The translations under genes were made by a program, and so were the position numbers. From the NCBI GenBank assembly GCA_910585545.1, contig CAJUFN010000015.1:1-53362 (forward strand): DNA of 53,362 nt. The letters run 5' to 3'. How positions within the stretch are numbered: the stretch's first letter is position 1; every line of letters begins with the position of its first letter. Shown here in pieces: positions 9,502 to 17,300 of this stretch. The DNA is from an uncultured Lachnospiraceae bacterium. Its GTDB lineage: Bacteria > Bacillota > Clostridia > Lachnospirales > Lachnospiraceae. The notes under the pieces were generated by a model. That model did not search any database. It saw nothing but the letters and a program-made list of their open reading frames with translations, and was not told the DNA's origin.

Positions 9502-12500
9502 TTAGTTTACTCTTTTCTTCCAAGCGAGTACTGCTGCAAGAATTGCTGCAAGTCCTGCTGCTGCAAGAATTGCTGCAAGTCCTGCTGCTGCAGGAATTGC
9601 TGCATTTGCACCATCTCCTGTCTTTGCTGCTGTGTTACCTGCTTTCTTATCTGTCTTGCCTGTTGTATTCTTGTTTCCTGTATTGTCAGATGCTACTTTG
9701 TGATCTGCATTTGATGTATCATCTTTCTTATCAGATACTGTGCCGTTATCAGAAGCGCTTGCTTCCGCTGCTTTCACTGCGTTTTCCAATGCTGCTACTG
9801 CTGCATCGACTGCCTTCTGATCTGCGTTTTCGTTCTCAAATACTGCTAAAGCTTCTGCGTATGCCGCTTTCACTGCATTCGCTGTTTCTTCACTGTATAC
9901 GCTTAAGTCCATTGCTTTGACCTTGCCAAGTAATTCCTCTAACTTATCTTTGTTTGGAATCTCTCTCAAACCAAAGATTGCTTTCAGCAATGTGCTGTAT
10001 GCAGAATTGATTTCTTCTTGTGTTTCTGCCTCTGCAAGCGATTTTTTCGCTCCTTCTAATGCAGCTGAGAATACTTCCGCGCTGTCTTTAGTATATATAT
10101 GAAGCGCATTCTCATACTGTTTTGCATCTGCCACCAGTTTTTCCAGTTTTTCCTTGTTCACGGTAATCTTCACAAGTGCATTCTTTGCTGCCTCTAATGC
10201 ATTATAGGCTGCATTAATTTCTGCCTGAAGTGCATTTTCGTCATCAAGTACTGCCTGTGCTGCATCCAATGCTTCTTTAAATGGCGCCCAGCTGTCTTTT
10301 GTATACATCTTTTCTACTTCTTTGTTTGCCACATCTACCAGTGACTGTAATGTTGCCAGATTTCCGGTAAAGTCTAATAAATGTACTTTTGCAAGAAGTG
10401 CATCATACGCTGCGTCTACTTCTGCCTGTGTTGCTGTTACATCATTATCAACTGCAGCTGCATCTGAAAGCGCTTTTTCGAATAATGCTTTTACCTTCGG
10501 TACAAGATAGAGATAGCTGTCTGTTTTCTTAGCTTCTGTTGCATAGCTAATCAATGCTTTCAAATCTTCTTTATCGACAGATTCTGGTTTTTCGCCTACC
10601 ACAATCGAAATTTCAGCATTTACCTGATTGTTGTTCTCAACCGCTCCTAAATTAGTTAATGTACCGGTAATTATTTGTGTTCCCGACTGATTTGGCTGAT
10701 AATCAGAAGTATTCCAAGATACATCTACTGTTTGCTTCGTATTATCAGAAACCAAAATTTGAACCTGTTTCGGAAGATCTAATTTTTCCACAGGAGTACC
10801 ATAGGATACCGCGAGCTGTTCCACAGGCTCAGCCCAAAGTACATAGGAAGGCTTGACCTCTACAAAAGGAATCACCTCACCATTTAAAGTAAATGACTTG
10901 AATGTAACAGGGATACTTTGATTATTCTCTCCTCCGGTACCCTGGCAGGTAAATACACCTACCTGAAGCCTGTCACTGTTGTTTAACTGATCAATAGTAA
11001 TGTCTTCAACAATCGTTTTCCATGTATGATCGTCTTCACTGTAAAAAGCACTTAAAATTCCTTGCTTCTTTACAACTTTTAAATAAAAATCTTTCCCGAC
11101 ATTCTGAGCAGATACATAAGGCTCATTCAAATCGTTAATGGATCTTTTGTAAGGTGCAGCAAAAATATTTCCGCCAAAGTGACTATGGTATCTACGTTGT
11201 GCTGTAAACAAAGCACCGTCATCAGTTCCTATGTAGAGTGTAGCGGTTTGATAGTTATGTACAGGTTCGGCATCGACCTGAACTTTTAATTCAATATCCC
11301 CCTGAGGAATTTCCATTACGAATTTATTGTTAGGTACAGAACTTTGTGTAAAATCTCCCTTTTCTGTCTCAATGACTGCCTGATGAATATCTGATTTATT
11401 AACAGTTAAGGCTGTCGTTTGGTTAAGCACTTTCCACTGGCTGGATATAGATTCCGTCGCTGTAATAGCTACGCGACAAGTATCATATACAGTGCCATCC
11501 ACTGCAGATGCTGCCGTTACCGTAACTACACCATCATCCTTGGCATAAACCAGCCCCTCTGTCACTTCTGCCAAGTCTTCGTTATCTACACTCCAAACGA
11601 TGTCTGCCGCATTGTAACTATTCGGTTCTACTTCCAGAGTTAGCTGCACTCTTTCGTGTTCTGATATTACGATATCACTTTCGATAATATCAATCGTGTT
11701 TAGTGCATTAGCAGGACTCAGACGAACGACACATGCACCGCCCTGTTTCAGGAATTCTGTGATGGTATCTTCTTTTGTTACCAAACGTACTGTTCGGTTT
11801 ACATCTGCGCCGCTTTCCTTGTCAGTATATATCTCTGCCACATATTTACCATCTCCCAGGAAATTTAAAGGAATGGATGCTTCGCGCGATCCTTCTCCCT
11901 GATTGCTGGCGAGGTACCACTTATCTTTGCTGCGGCGTGCTATAGTGATATACTTACCTGGAACAGTATCTAAACCTACCGTCTCATCCCAGGCAGCAGG
12001 AAGATTTTTTAAGAAAGATGCTCCGGTTAAGGTTTTATACTGATTTACACTGCCAGCCATGCAAGGCAGACCACTTTCAAAAAGAACAGGGATGGCTAGC
12101 TGATGCGCATATGTAATATTTCCGGTAGGCGTAATGCGAGGCGTATAGTCAGATGGACCTATCGCACCTCGTATGATTGGAGCCAAAGTTAACTGGTCAT
12201 AGCGGTTGTCTCCAAACTCTTCGCCGCGAATCGCTTCTCGCGTAAGAAGATTCGGATAGGTTCGAATTTCACCAGTAGGCTTGTTGGCGCCATGAACATT
12301 GACCAGTAAGCGATTTTGGGCACAGTCGCGATAAATTTCTTGCATCAAAGCTACTCGATCTTGACTTTCACGATCAAAGAAATCTACTTTAATTCCCTTG
12401 ATGCCAAGTTCTGACCAATATGGTAAACGTTCCTCTCTTTGTCCCTGTGTGGCCAAATCGTCACAAGGTACCCAGGCAAAAAGTCCTACACCACGTTCTT

Positions 12501-14397
12501 CTGCATAATCTACAATTTCAGGGAACCAATCAAATACGCCCTCATATTTTGTCTCTCCAGGTTGTCCATAATTAGGGTTATTTGGCTGCCAGCCTTCATC
12601 CAAAATGAAGTAGTTCCATCCCATTTCATGGGCAAGATCCAAATATGACTTAATGGATTCTGGGTTCCGCTGAACACCAAATCCACCTTGAAGCCATGTC
12701 CACGAAGATACTCCCGGCTTAACCCACTCTGAAAAATGGTATGTAGACTCGTCCGGAGCAGGACTTAAATTTTCGGCCATCGTATTTTCCATAATATCTG
12801 TAATATCACCCATTACTGCAAATCTCCAAGGAGTCTGAAACGGTGCTTTGGTTTTTACGGAGTCTCCTTGTTGCTGAGGATATCCAAAGGTAAAGCTGGC
12901 ATTGGATGCGTCTAACACTGCTCCGGTATAATTTTCATTCAAAGCTGCTTCACTGACCAGCACCCATGTACCTTCTATTTCATACATGAAAGGAAGTACA
13001 ATCTTACCACCAACAGCCTTTGCATTTTTCATAGTGTAAGTGCTCTCATGAGAAAATCTTCCTCCACCATTAGGCATGGAAATTGTACTGGATGATGCCG
13101 GCAGAGTAAATGAACCTGCTTCACCATTTATTACCACTTCCTGTTCACGATCACTTAAAATTTTATAACGATATGCAAAGCCATCATCATAGCTGCGGCA
13201 TACCAATTGGAAAGTTGCGTCACCTTCAGCTACGGTAAAGTTGAGTGTAAGTTCATTCGCTCTGTTTTGATACGTGGAAGCTTTGCCAGACAGTACCTGG
13301 TAGTTCTCGTCAATCGCAACAAGTTTTGGCTCTCCCTGCAGAGTCATTCCGGCAACAAAGTCGCCCAGAGATGTGCGAATACCCAAGTATCCATTATTTA
13401 CCGTTGTTTTGCCATTTTGAGTTACCGTGTAGTGTAAACTTCCGTTTTCATCTAAAATAATACTGGCTGATGTTGACTCATCTGGTGACTTCAAGGTCCA
13501 GCCAGTTTGGGCTACCTCAATCTGAGCAGTGGCAGAAAGCTTTTCACCGTTATTCTTTTCGGTTGCATAAGCTGTGATCTTCGTAATACCTCCCGATACT
13601 GCTGTAACTACTCCGGTGTCCTTATCAACTGTAGCAACGTCTTCATTTTCAGTGACATAACTTATCGTATAATCTTCTGTGAAGTCCTGATTTCCCCAGA
13701 TATTCTCTATTTGCGACTTCATCGTAGTAGAACCACCCACAGTCAGAATAGAACTTTGTGGGGCGGTATTCATAATTCTGGCATTGATGTCTGCTACATA
13801 CAATTTAGGTTCCGCAAACAGTGCATGATCACATGCCATACTGTTACCGGCTTTGGTCACCAGTTTTAAAGTTCTCGATCCTTCTGGAATTTTGACATCG
13901 ATGAATGCTGCATCTTGATTATCCCTATAGAATACCTCATCACCCCATACCTTCTGATCATCTACCCAAACTTCAAAGCAAACATCTCCGCGGTGTTGTC
14001 CGGTCTGGTCAGATCCATAGTTTATACCACCATAAGAAGTAAATCTGGTTGCACCATATTTTGATATATCCCAGATAACATAGGCATCTTGATCAATAGA
14101 AGGATGCGCAACGATTCCCTTTGTAAACTCTTGCAATTGTCCTTCTACTTGCAATTTCATTGTTTTAATGCTATCAACACCCTGGTCAATTCCGATATCA
14201 CCATAGCCAACTTTGTAATCTTTCATCTGCAGATCACTTAAATATGCGAAGGATTCTTCCTCTGCACCTGCCTTCTCTTCCATTGCAGTCAACGTAATTG
14301 GTTCTTTGGCAAATACCATCGTTTGGCCAGACGAAGCAGCTATACAAAGTGCCATCGTTATTGCCAGACTTCTTTTTGTGAGTTTTCTTCTTTTCAT
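9502..14397 (-). CDS. Surface-anchored GH97 glycosidase (probable alpha-galactosidase)
   Basis: 1631 residues. Signal peptide 1-30 (ends MVFA); NPCBM-type binding module about 48-205; Big2 domain about 207-297; GH97 N-terminal beta-sandwich about 298-545; TIM barrel about 546-810 with FILDEGW, nucleophile D672 in KVDFFD and the acid/base Glu in REAIRGEE (about 726-727); GH97 C-terminal sheet; a Big2-like domain; a DUF1349/lectin-like domain (about 1000-1200); a Big4-like domain; four FIVAR repeats; then AAKTGDGAN, a hydrophobic stretch and WKKR. An Asp nucleophile after VDF marks the retaining, alpha-galactosidase-like GH97 branch. Such an enzyme would remove terminal alpha-Gal, as in blood-group B caps. 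The start follows AAAGGAG with a long 12-nt spacer that itself holds ATGATGTAA. Own terminator, monocistronic. Substrate is inference. Confidence 0.88.
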   Translation of the reverse strand: MKRRKLTKRSLAITMALCIAASSGQTMVFAKEPITLTAMEEKAGAEEESFAYLSDLQMKDYKVGYGDIGIDQGVDSIKTMKLQVEGQLQEFTKGIVAHPSIDQDAYVIWDISKYGATRFTSYGGINYGSDQTGQHRGDVCFEVWVDDQKVWGDEVFYRDNQDAAFIDVKIPEGSRTLKLVTKAGNSMACDHALFAEPKLYVADINARIMNTAPQSSILTVGGSTTMKSQIENIWGNQDFTEDYTISYVTENEDVATVDKDTGVVTAVSGGITKITAYATEKNNGEKLSATAQIEVAQTGWTLKSPDESTSASIILDENGSLHYTVTQNGKTTVNNGYLGIRTSLGDFVAGMTLQGEPKLVAIDENYQVLSGKASTYQNRANELTLNFTVAEGDATFQLVCRSYDDGFAYRYKILSDREQEVVINGEAGSFTLPASSSTISMPNGGGRFSHESTYTMKNAKAVGGKIVLPFMYEIEGTWVLVSEAALNENYTGAVLDASNASFTFGYPQQQGDSVKTKAPFQTPWRFAVMGDITDIMENTMAENLSPAPDESTYHFSEWVKPGVSSWTWLQGGFGVQRNPESIKSYLDLAHEMGWNYFILDEGWQPNNPNYGQPGETKYEGVFDWFPEIVDYAEERGVGLFAWVPCDDLATQGQREERLPYWSELGIKGIKVDFFDRESQDRVALMQEIYRDCAQNRLLVNVHGANKPTGEIRTYPNLLTREAIRGEEFGDNRYDQLTLAPIIRGAIGPSDYTPRITPTGNITYAHQLAIPVLFESGLPCMAGSVNQYKTLTGASFLKNLPAAWDETVGLDTVPGKYITIARRSKDKWYLASNQGEGSREASIPLNFLGDGKYVAEIYTDKESGADVNRTVRLVTKEDTITEFLKQGGACVVRLSPANALNTIDIIESDIVISEHERVQLTLEVEPNSYNAADIVWSVDNEDLAEVTEGLVYAKDDGVVTVTAASAVDGTVYDTCRVAITATESISSQWKVLNQTTALTVNKSDIHQAVIETEKGDFTQSSVPNNKFVMEIPQGDIELKVQVDAEPVHNYQTATLYIGTDDGALFTAQRRYHSHFGGNIFAAPYKRSINDLNEPYVSAQNVGKDFYLKVVKKQGILSAFYSEDDHTWKTIVEDITIDQLNNSDRLQVGVFTCQGTGGENNQSIPVTFKSFTLNGEVIPFVEVKPSYVLWAEPVEQLAVSYGTPVEKLDLPKQVQILVSDNTKQTVDVSWNTSDYQPNQSGTQIITGTLTNLGAVENNNQVNAEISIVVGEKPESVDKEDLKALISYATEAKKTDSYLYLVPKVKALFEKALSDAAAVDNDVTATQAEVDAAYDALLAKVHLLDFTGNLATLQSLVDVANKEVEKMYTKDSWAPFKEALDAAQAVLDDENALQAEINAAYNALEAAKNALVKITVNKEKLEKLVADAKQYENALHIYTKDSAEVFSAALEGAKKSLAEAETQEEINSAYSTLLKAIFGLREIPNKDKLEELLGKVKAMDLSVYSEETANAVKAAYAEALAVFENENADQKAVDAAVAALENAVKAAEASASDNGTVSDKKDDTSNADHKVASDNTGNKNTTGKTDKKAGNTAAKTGDGANAAIPAAAGLAAILAAAGLAAILAAVLAWKKRVN
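9534..9587 (-). repeat. 27-bp perfect duplication in the GH97 membrane anchor
   Basis: Two identical 27-bp copies (9534-9560, 9561-9587) encode AAGLAAILA twice, lengthening the hydrophobic anchor by nine residues relative to the four sister proteins. In frame, so the protein stays intact. Confidence 0.95.
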
Positions 14398-14666
14398 CTT
14401 ACATCATTTCTCCTTTCGTAACTGATATTCTCCCTTCTTATACCTCATGTATTCTAACCTACCCTCCCTTCCCTACTAAATATAGCGCGCTTCATGAGTT
14501 TTCATGATTCTGCTATTTTCACCCATTTTATCAAAAATTCCATTTCAAAGACATAGAATATCCTATTATTTTTATTGATTTTTTAGTTTTTACTATACAC
14601 ATAAGATAGATTTTTAATGATGGCACCGCTCAGCGAACAGTGTCGCGTGGTTTTCTTTATACAAAA

Positions 14667-14692
14667 AGGTCCCCCGACAAACCGGGGAACCT
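14667..14692 (-). terminator. Terminator of the decayed GH97 paralogue
   Basis: AGGTTCCCCGG-TTTG-TCGGGGGACCT followed by TTTTTG on the minus strand. Its sequence and the 3' UTR between it and the stop codon match the end of the intact GH97 gene. The AT-rich stretch 14398-14640 upstream of the intact gene holds its promoter region, but I see no clear -35/-10 pair. Confidence 0.8.
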
Positions 14693-14715
14693 TTACTAAT
14701 ACTAAATTCACTTAT

Positions 14716-15183
14716 TTAGTTTGTTCTCCTCTTCCAAGCCAGAAGCGCTGTCAAGATTCATTGCAATGATTCTCATATGTATCTTTTTTACCGGAAAGCA
14801 TATCATAGCTTTCCTGAATCTCTTGATCTTCTCTGCCTGCGAACTGAAGCCCTGCTATAAAATCTCCAAGGCTTGTCTTCAATCCTTGTAATTCCATCCA
14901 CAGAAACTGTTACGTTCACTTCTGCACTTCCTCTGGCAACTGCAGTAACCTTTCCATCCCAAAGAGTGATCGGACCTCCTTCTGCATTCTTTCCTTCCGT
15001 TGAAAGAGTTCCATATCCATTTGCAAACTCTATGACCTCTTCTTCCGTCAAATCAACCTCGTTTCCTTCCACTTCTTTTGTTGTTTTCTCTGCTGCCAAC
15101 GAAAGCTCCACTGCCAAAGCAGTCATCGCATTTCCGGTTGCCAAGGAATCTGCTAATACTAACACGAGCAATTTTTTCAGCAT
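14716..15183 (-). pseudogene. Remnant of a second surface GH97 gene (head, one core piece and tail)
   Basis: Three pieces of one large gene remain in order. (1) 15183 to about 14890: start with GAAAGGAGAG upstream, signal-like N-terminus (MLKKLLVLVLADSL) and a Big2-type domain ending VSVDGITRI. (2) 14876-14751, another frame: TSLGDFIAGLQFAG ... YDMLSGKKDTYEN, which aligns with the GH97 N-domain of the intact enzyme (TSLGDFVAGMTLQG ... YQVLSGKASTYQN). (3) 14754-14716, a third frame: LTALLAWKRRTN then stop, the anchor tail, followed by a matching terminator. The catalytic barrel and FIVAR stalk are gone. Two or more deletions explain the frame changes. A 126-residue open frame (14803-15183) covers only part of this and is unlikely to make a useful protein. 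Confidence 0.8.
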
Positions 15184-15452
15184 CTTATACCCTATATTCT
15201 CTCTCCTTTCTTCTCGACAACTATTTTCTTAATCCTGTCGTTTTTTAATTCTCTTGCCTGTCTTCTTTTATTTTTTCATTATTATTTGTGAATTTACTAT
15301 AAAATACTATTTTTAGTGTGTCGATAACCCTTTCGAAACGCAAAAAAATTTTCAATGAAATCAAAAAATTTTTATAGTTTTTGAGAGAAATTCTATACTC
15401 TTGGGAAATGCTTCTTTAATAACTTGCCTTTTCGCCTAGCAATAGTAGAATA

Positions 15453-15474
15453 GGGCGGGAGTAAACTCCCGCCC
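15453..15474. other. Perfect GC-rich hairpin
   Basis: GGGCGGGAG/CTCCCGCCC around TAAA, in AT-rich surroundings. No T-run follows on either strand, so it is not a clear terminator. Just upstream, 15420-15440 resembles part of the 41-bp array unit. The AT-rich 15184-15420 gap carries no gene that I can see. Confidence 0.5.
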
Positions 15475-15480
15475 CATTTA

Positions 15481-15672
15481 ATCATATCCCATACTCTTCC
15501 ATCCTCTAGTCCACTCTCATATGCCTCTTCTCTTTGTACTTCGATATCCAAATCATAATCATATTCCGCAATTAACATATTCACGACCTCGCTTCCCTTA
15601 CGCTTCAGATAATCGGCAAGAATCCCCTTTTCTATGCACTCTTCTATTGCTTTCTTATATGCATCCTCACTA
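15481..15672 (-). pseudogene. Rpn-family nuclease fragment with internal deletion
   Basis: The stretch 15503-15672 differs from 8453-8622 of the intact Rpn gene at only three positions. On the low-coordinate side the gene's last bases (CATATCCCATACTCTT) are joined directly to CCATCCTC, deleting about 140 bp and shifting the frame. On the high-coordinate side the homology stops abruptly after CATCCTCACT at 15672, where IS110-associated sequence begins. The nuclease motif is absent, so it is inactive. A 63-residue frame (15393-15584) inside it is incidental. Confidence 0.85.
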
Positions 15673-15776
15673 TCTCAAAATTTGAAATTTGTCAATATAT
15701 CTCCCGATATATTTTTGTTATTTATCTCAATACCTTTTCAAGTATCAATTCATTAGTTAACAGATCAATTGCCTTG

Positions 15777-15923
15777 TTTATCCATACACTTACCCTATCA
15801 GTTCTCGCTGGATCCATGTCCTTACATTCCTTCATTCTGTTTTATGGATAAAGGTACAGGGTAGACTTTTGCTTTGTTACTGCCTCATTGGGCTGATGGA
15901 GGATTCCTCCTTATCCCTGCACC
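15777..15923 (-). ncRNA. Candidate seekRNA/bridge RNA of the IS110-family element
   Basis: Two large stem-loops sit back to back just downstream of the transposase stop. SL1: GGTGCAGGG (15923-15915) pairs with CCCTGTACC (15861-15853), enclosing a small GGAGG/CCTCC hairpin and a roughly 50-nt loop. SL2 starts at the next base: TTTATCCAT (15852-15844) pairs with ATGGATAAA (15785-15777), also enclosing a long loop. Two adjacent looped stems in the element's long non-coding end is the architecture described for IS110 bridge RNAs and IS1111 seekRNAs, whose loops pair with donor and target DNA. The guide segments were not resolved, and the RNA ends are unknown. Confidence 0.6.
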
Positions 15924-15944
15924 TGTATCGGCACTATAATTCTA

Positions 15945-17135
15945 TTAAGCCGCTTGTAGCTGGCTCTTTCTATAACTTCCAAAGACACGTTCCCCTTCAT
16001 AATAAACTTTCTTTTTGGACAATGTGAATATAAGTGTAAGCACCTTTTTGCTTACAACTACTAGTGCCTGCATCTTTTTCAACGGATTATTTTCCCTTGT
16101 TTTCAGATAATCATAAAGTTTACGCATCTCTTGATTGGTTGCTACCATAGTAAGTGAAATCTGATACAGCACACTTCGCAGATTTTTTCTGCCTCGCTTT
16201 GAGATACATGTTCCACTCTTGTTTTTTCCGGAACTGTCTTCGATTAGATTATAGCCGGCGAATCTGCTCATCTGTCTTGTATCCTCAAAGCGTAACGGAT
16301 TCCCCAGTTCTCCCAAACAGGTTGCCAAAGAAACAACTCCCATTCCGTCTATGCTCAGCATTTTAAAGCGTGCCGCATATTCACCATAATCAACGCCTAT
16401 GCTGTCCTGTGCAGCCGCTACCAGCTGTGCAGCCTTTTTTCTGCCAACCGTCTTTTTCACTGCTTTTTTGATTTCTTCCAATACGCCTTCTTCCCCCAGT
16501 TCCAATATAAATTTAGGAATAGGGCACACTTTTAGAAGGTGCATAGATGCTTTCCCTTTGAATGGATGTTTGAACACACTTATAAACTCCGGGAAATATT
16601 CATCCAATACAGCTGTAATCGTATTGACAATGGATTTCTTTCTCTTATTCATACTATGCCTGCTTGTTGTCAGTCCACGCAGTTCTGCATAAACATCATG
16701 CGGAAGATAGGTTTCAAAATATCGACCGTCTTTCACTAGCCTTGCAATAGTCAGGGCATCTTTTTTATCTGATTTTGTCTGGCTGTTATCATCCAGTTCC
16801 TTTGCTTTTTTGGTATGATACGGATTTACCAGCACAACCGTGATTTTCGCTTGCTTCAACAGGAAATTTGCAAATGCCTTCCAGTAATGTCCGGTTGGCT
16901 CCATCCCCACTATAATCTTGTTAAAATCTTCATTCTTGCAGATTTCGTAAATCCTTGTTAAGATTGTATTGAAACCATTTCTGTTATTTTCAAATTTAAG
17001 AGCCTTATTATGTTCGATACCACGGCAGTCCACAAATCTTGCCCACTGGTTATGCTTTGCTATATCAACTCCGACAATTAAGGTTTTGAATGTGATTGCT
17101 TCAATTTTTTCGTTGGAATGGTTTTTCTTTTTCAT
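15945..17135 (-). CDS. IS110-family (IS1111-like) transposase
   Basis: RNA-guided recombinase with an N-terminal RuvC-like DEDD domain and a C-terminal Tnp20 domain. The acids are visible as D24 (GVDIAK), E79 (GMEPTGHYW), and D123/D126 (KSDKKDA). The Tnp20 half has LSIDGMGVVSLATCLGE and QMSRFAGYN ... SKRGRKNLRS, which contains the expected nucleophilic Ser region. 396 residues, normal length, intact. The start ATG follows AAAGGAGATTTTTAGCAA; that Shine-Dalgarno sequence lies in an inverted repeat with the element's 5' end. Confidence 0.95.
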   Translation of the reverse strand: MKKKNHSNEKIEAITFKTLIVGVDIAKHNQWARFVDCRGIEHNKALKFENNRNGFNTILTRIYEICKNEDFNKIIVGMEPTGHYWKAFANFLLKQAKITVVLVNPYHTKKAKELDDNSQTKSDKKDALTIARLVKDGRYFETYLPHDVYAELRGLTTSRHSMNKRKKSIVNTITAVLDEYFPEFISVFKHPFKGKASMHLLKVCPIPKFILELGEEGVLEEIKKAVKKTVGRKKAAQLVAAAQDSIGVDYGEYAARFKMLSIDGMGVVSLATCLGELGNPLRFEDTRQMSRFAGYNLIEDSSGKNKSGTCISKRGRKNLRSVLYQISLTMVATNQEMRKLYDYLKTRENNPLKKMQALVVVSKKVLTLIFTLSKKKVYYEGERVFGSYRKSQLQAA

Positions 17136-17141
17136 TTGCTA

Positions 17142-17207
17142 AAAATCTCCTTTGTTTTGATGTATTTAAAAGTCGCCAAACTTTCTTACATCATACTGGG
17201 AGATTTT
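17142..17207 (-). promoter_or_regulatory. Inverted repeat that could hide the transposase ribosome binding site
   Basis: On the minus strand AAAATCTCC at the element's 5' end (17207-17199) is perfectly complementary to GGAGATTTT (17150-17142), which is the transposase Shine-Dalgarno sequence. A transcript entering from outside would carry both arms and could fold to block translation; one starting inside would not. Confidence 0.5.
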
Positions 17208-17227
17208 AAAAATCATAATAATATACG

Positions 17228-17260
17228 AAGAAAGCGATGACCCCAAGTCATCGCTTTCTT
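17228..17260 (-). terminator. GH2 gene terminator
   Basis: AAGAAAGCGATGA/TCATCGCTTTCTT stem of 13 bp around a 7-nt loop, about 40 bp after the stop codon. The T-run is part of the stem. The same GAAAGCGATGA hairpin ends the GH29 gene. Confidence 0.85.
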
Positions 17261-17300
17261 TCGTTTCAATGTATCTTCTAAAATACATTTTTATGCGTTT

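Larger units (their letters stand above)
15690..17215 (-). mobile_element. IS110-family element, IS1111-like group
   Basis: About 1.5 kb with one transposase. Short subterminal inverted repeats share ATCTCCC: 17198-17210 on the 5' side and 15701-15713 on the 3' side. The long non-coding region lies downstream of the transposase (about 230-270 bp) and only about 75 bp lies upstream, which is the IS1111-type arrangement. The left junction with the Rpn fragment is at or soon after 15673. Exact ends cannot be fixed without an empty site. Confidence 0.75.

Noticed and set aside
14803..15183. 126-residue frame as a small secreted protein gene
   Set aside because: Its last 25 residues are out-of-frame read-through of a GH97 core piece; it is better explained as part of a decayed large gene.
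15453..15474. GC-rich hairpin as a terminator of the Rpn fragment
   Set aside because: No T-run follows on either strand.
17136..17215. Bridge RNA on the 5' side of the IS110-family transposase
   Set aside because: Only about 75 bp are available and they hold just the terminal repeat and ribosome binding site; the long structured region is on the 3' side.
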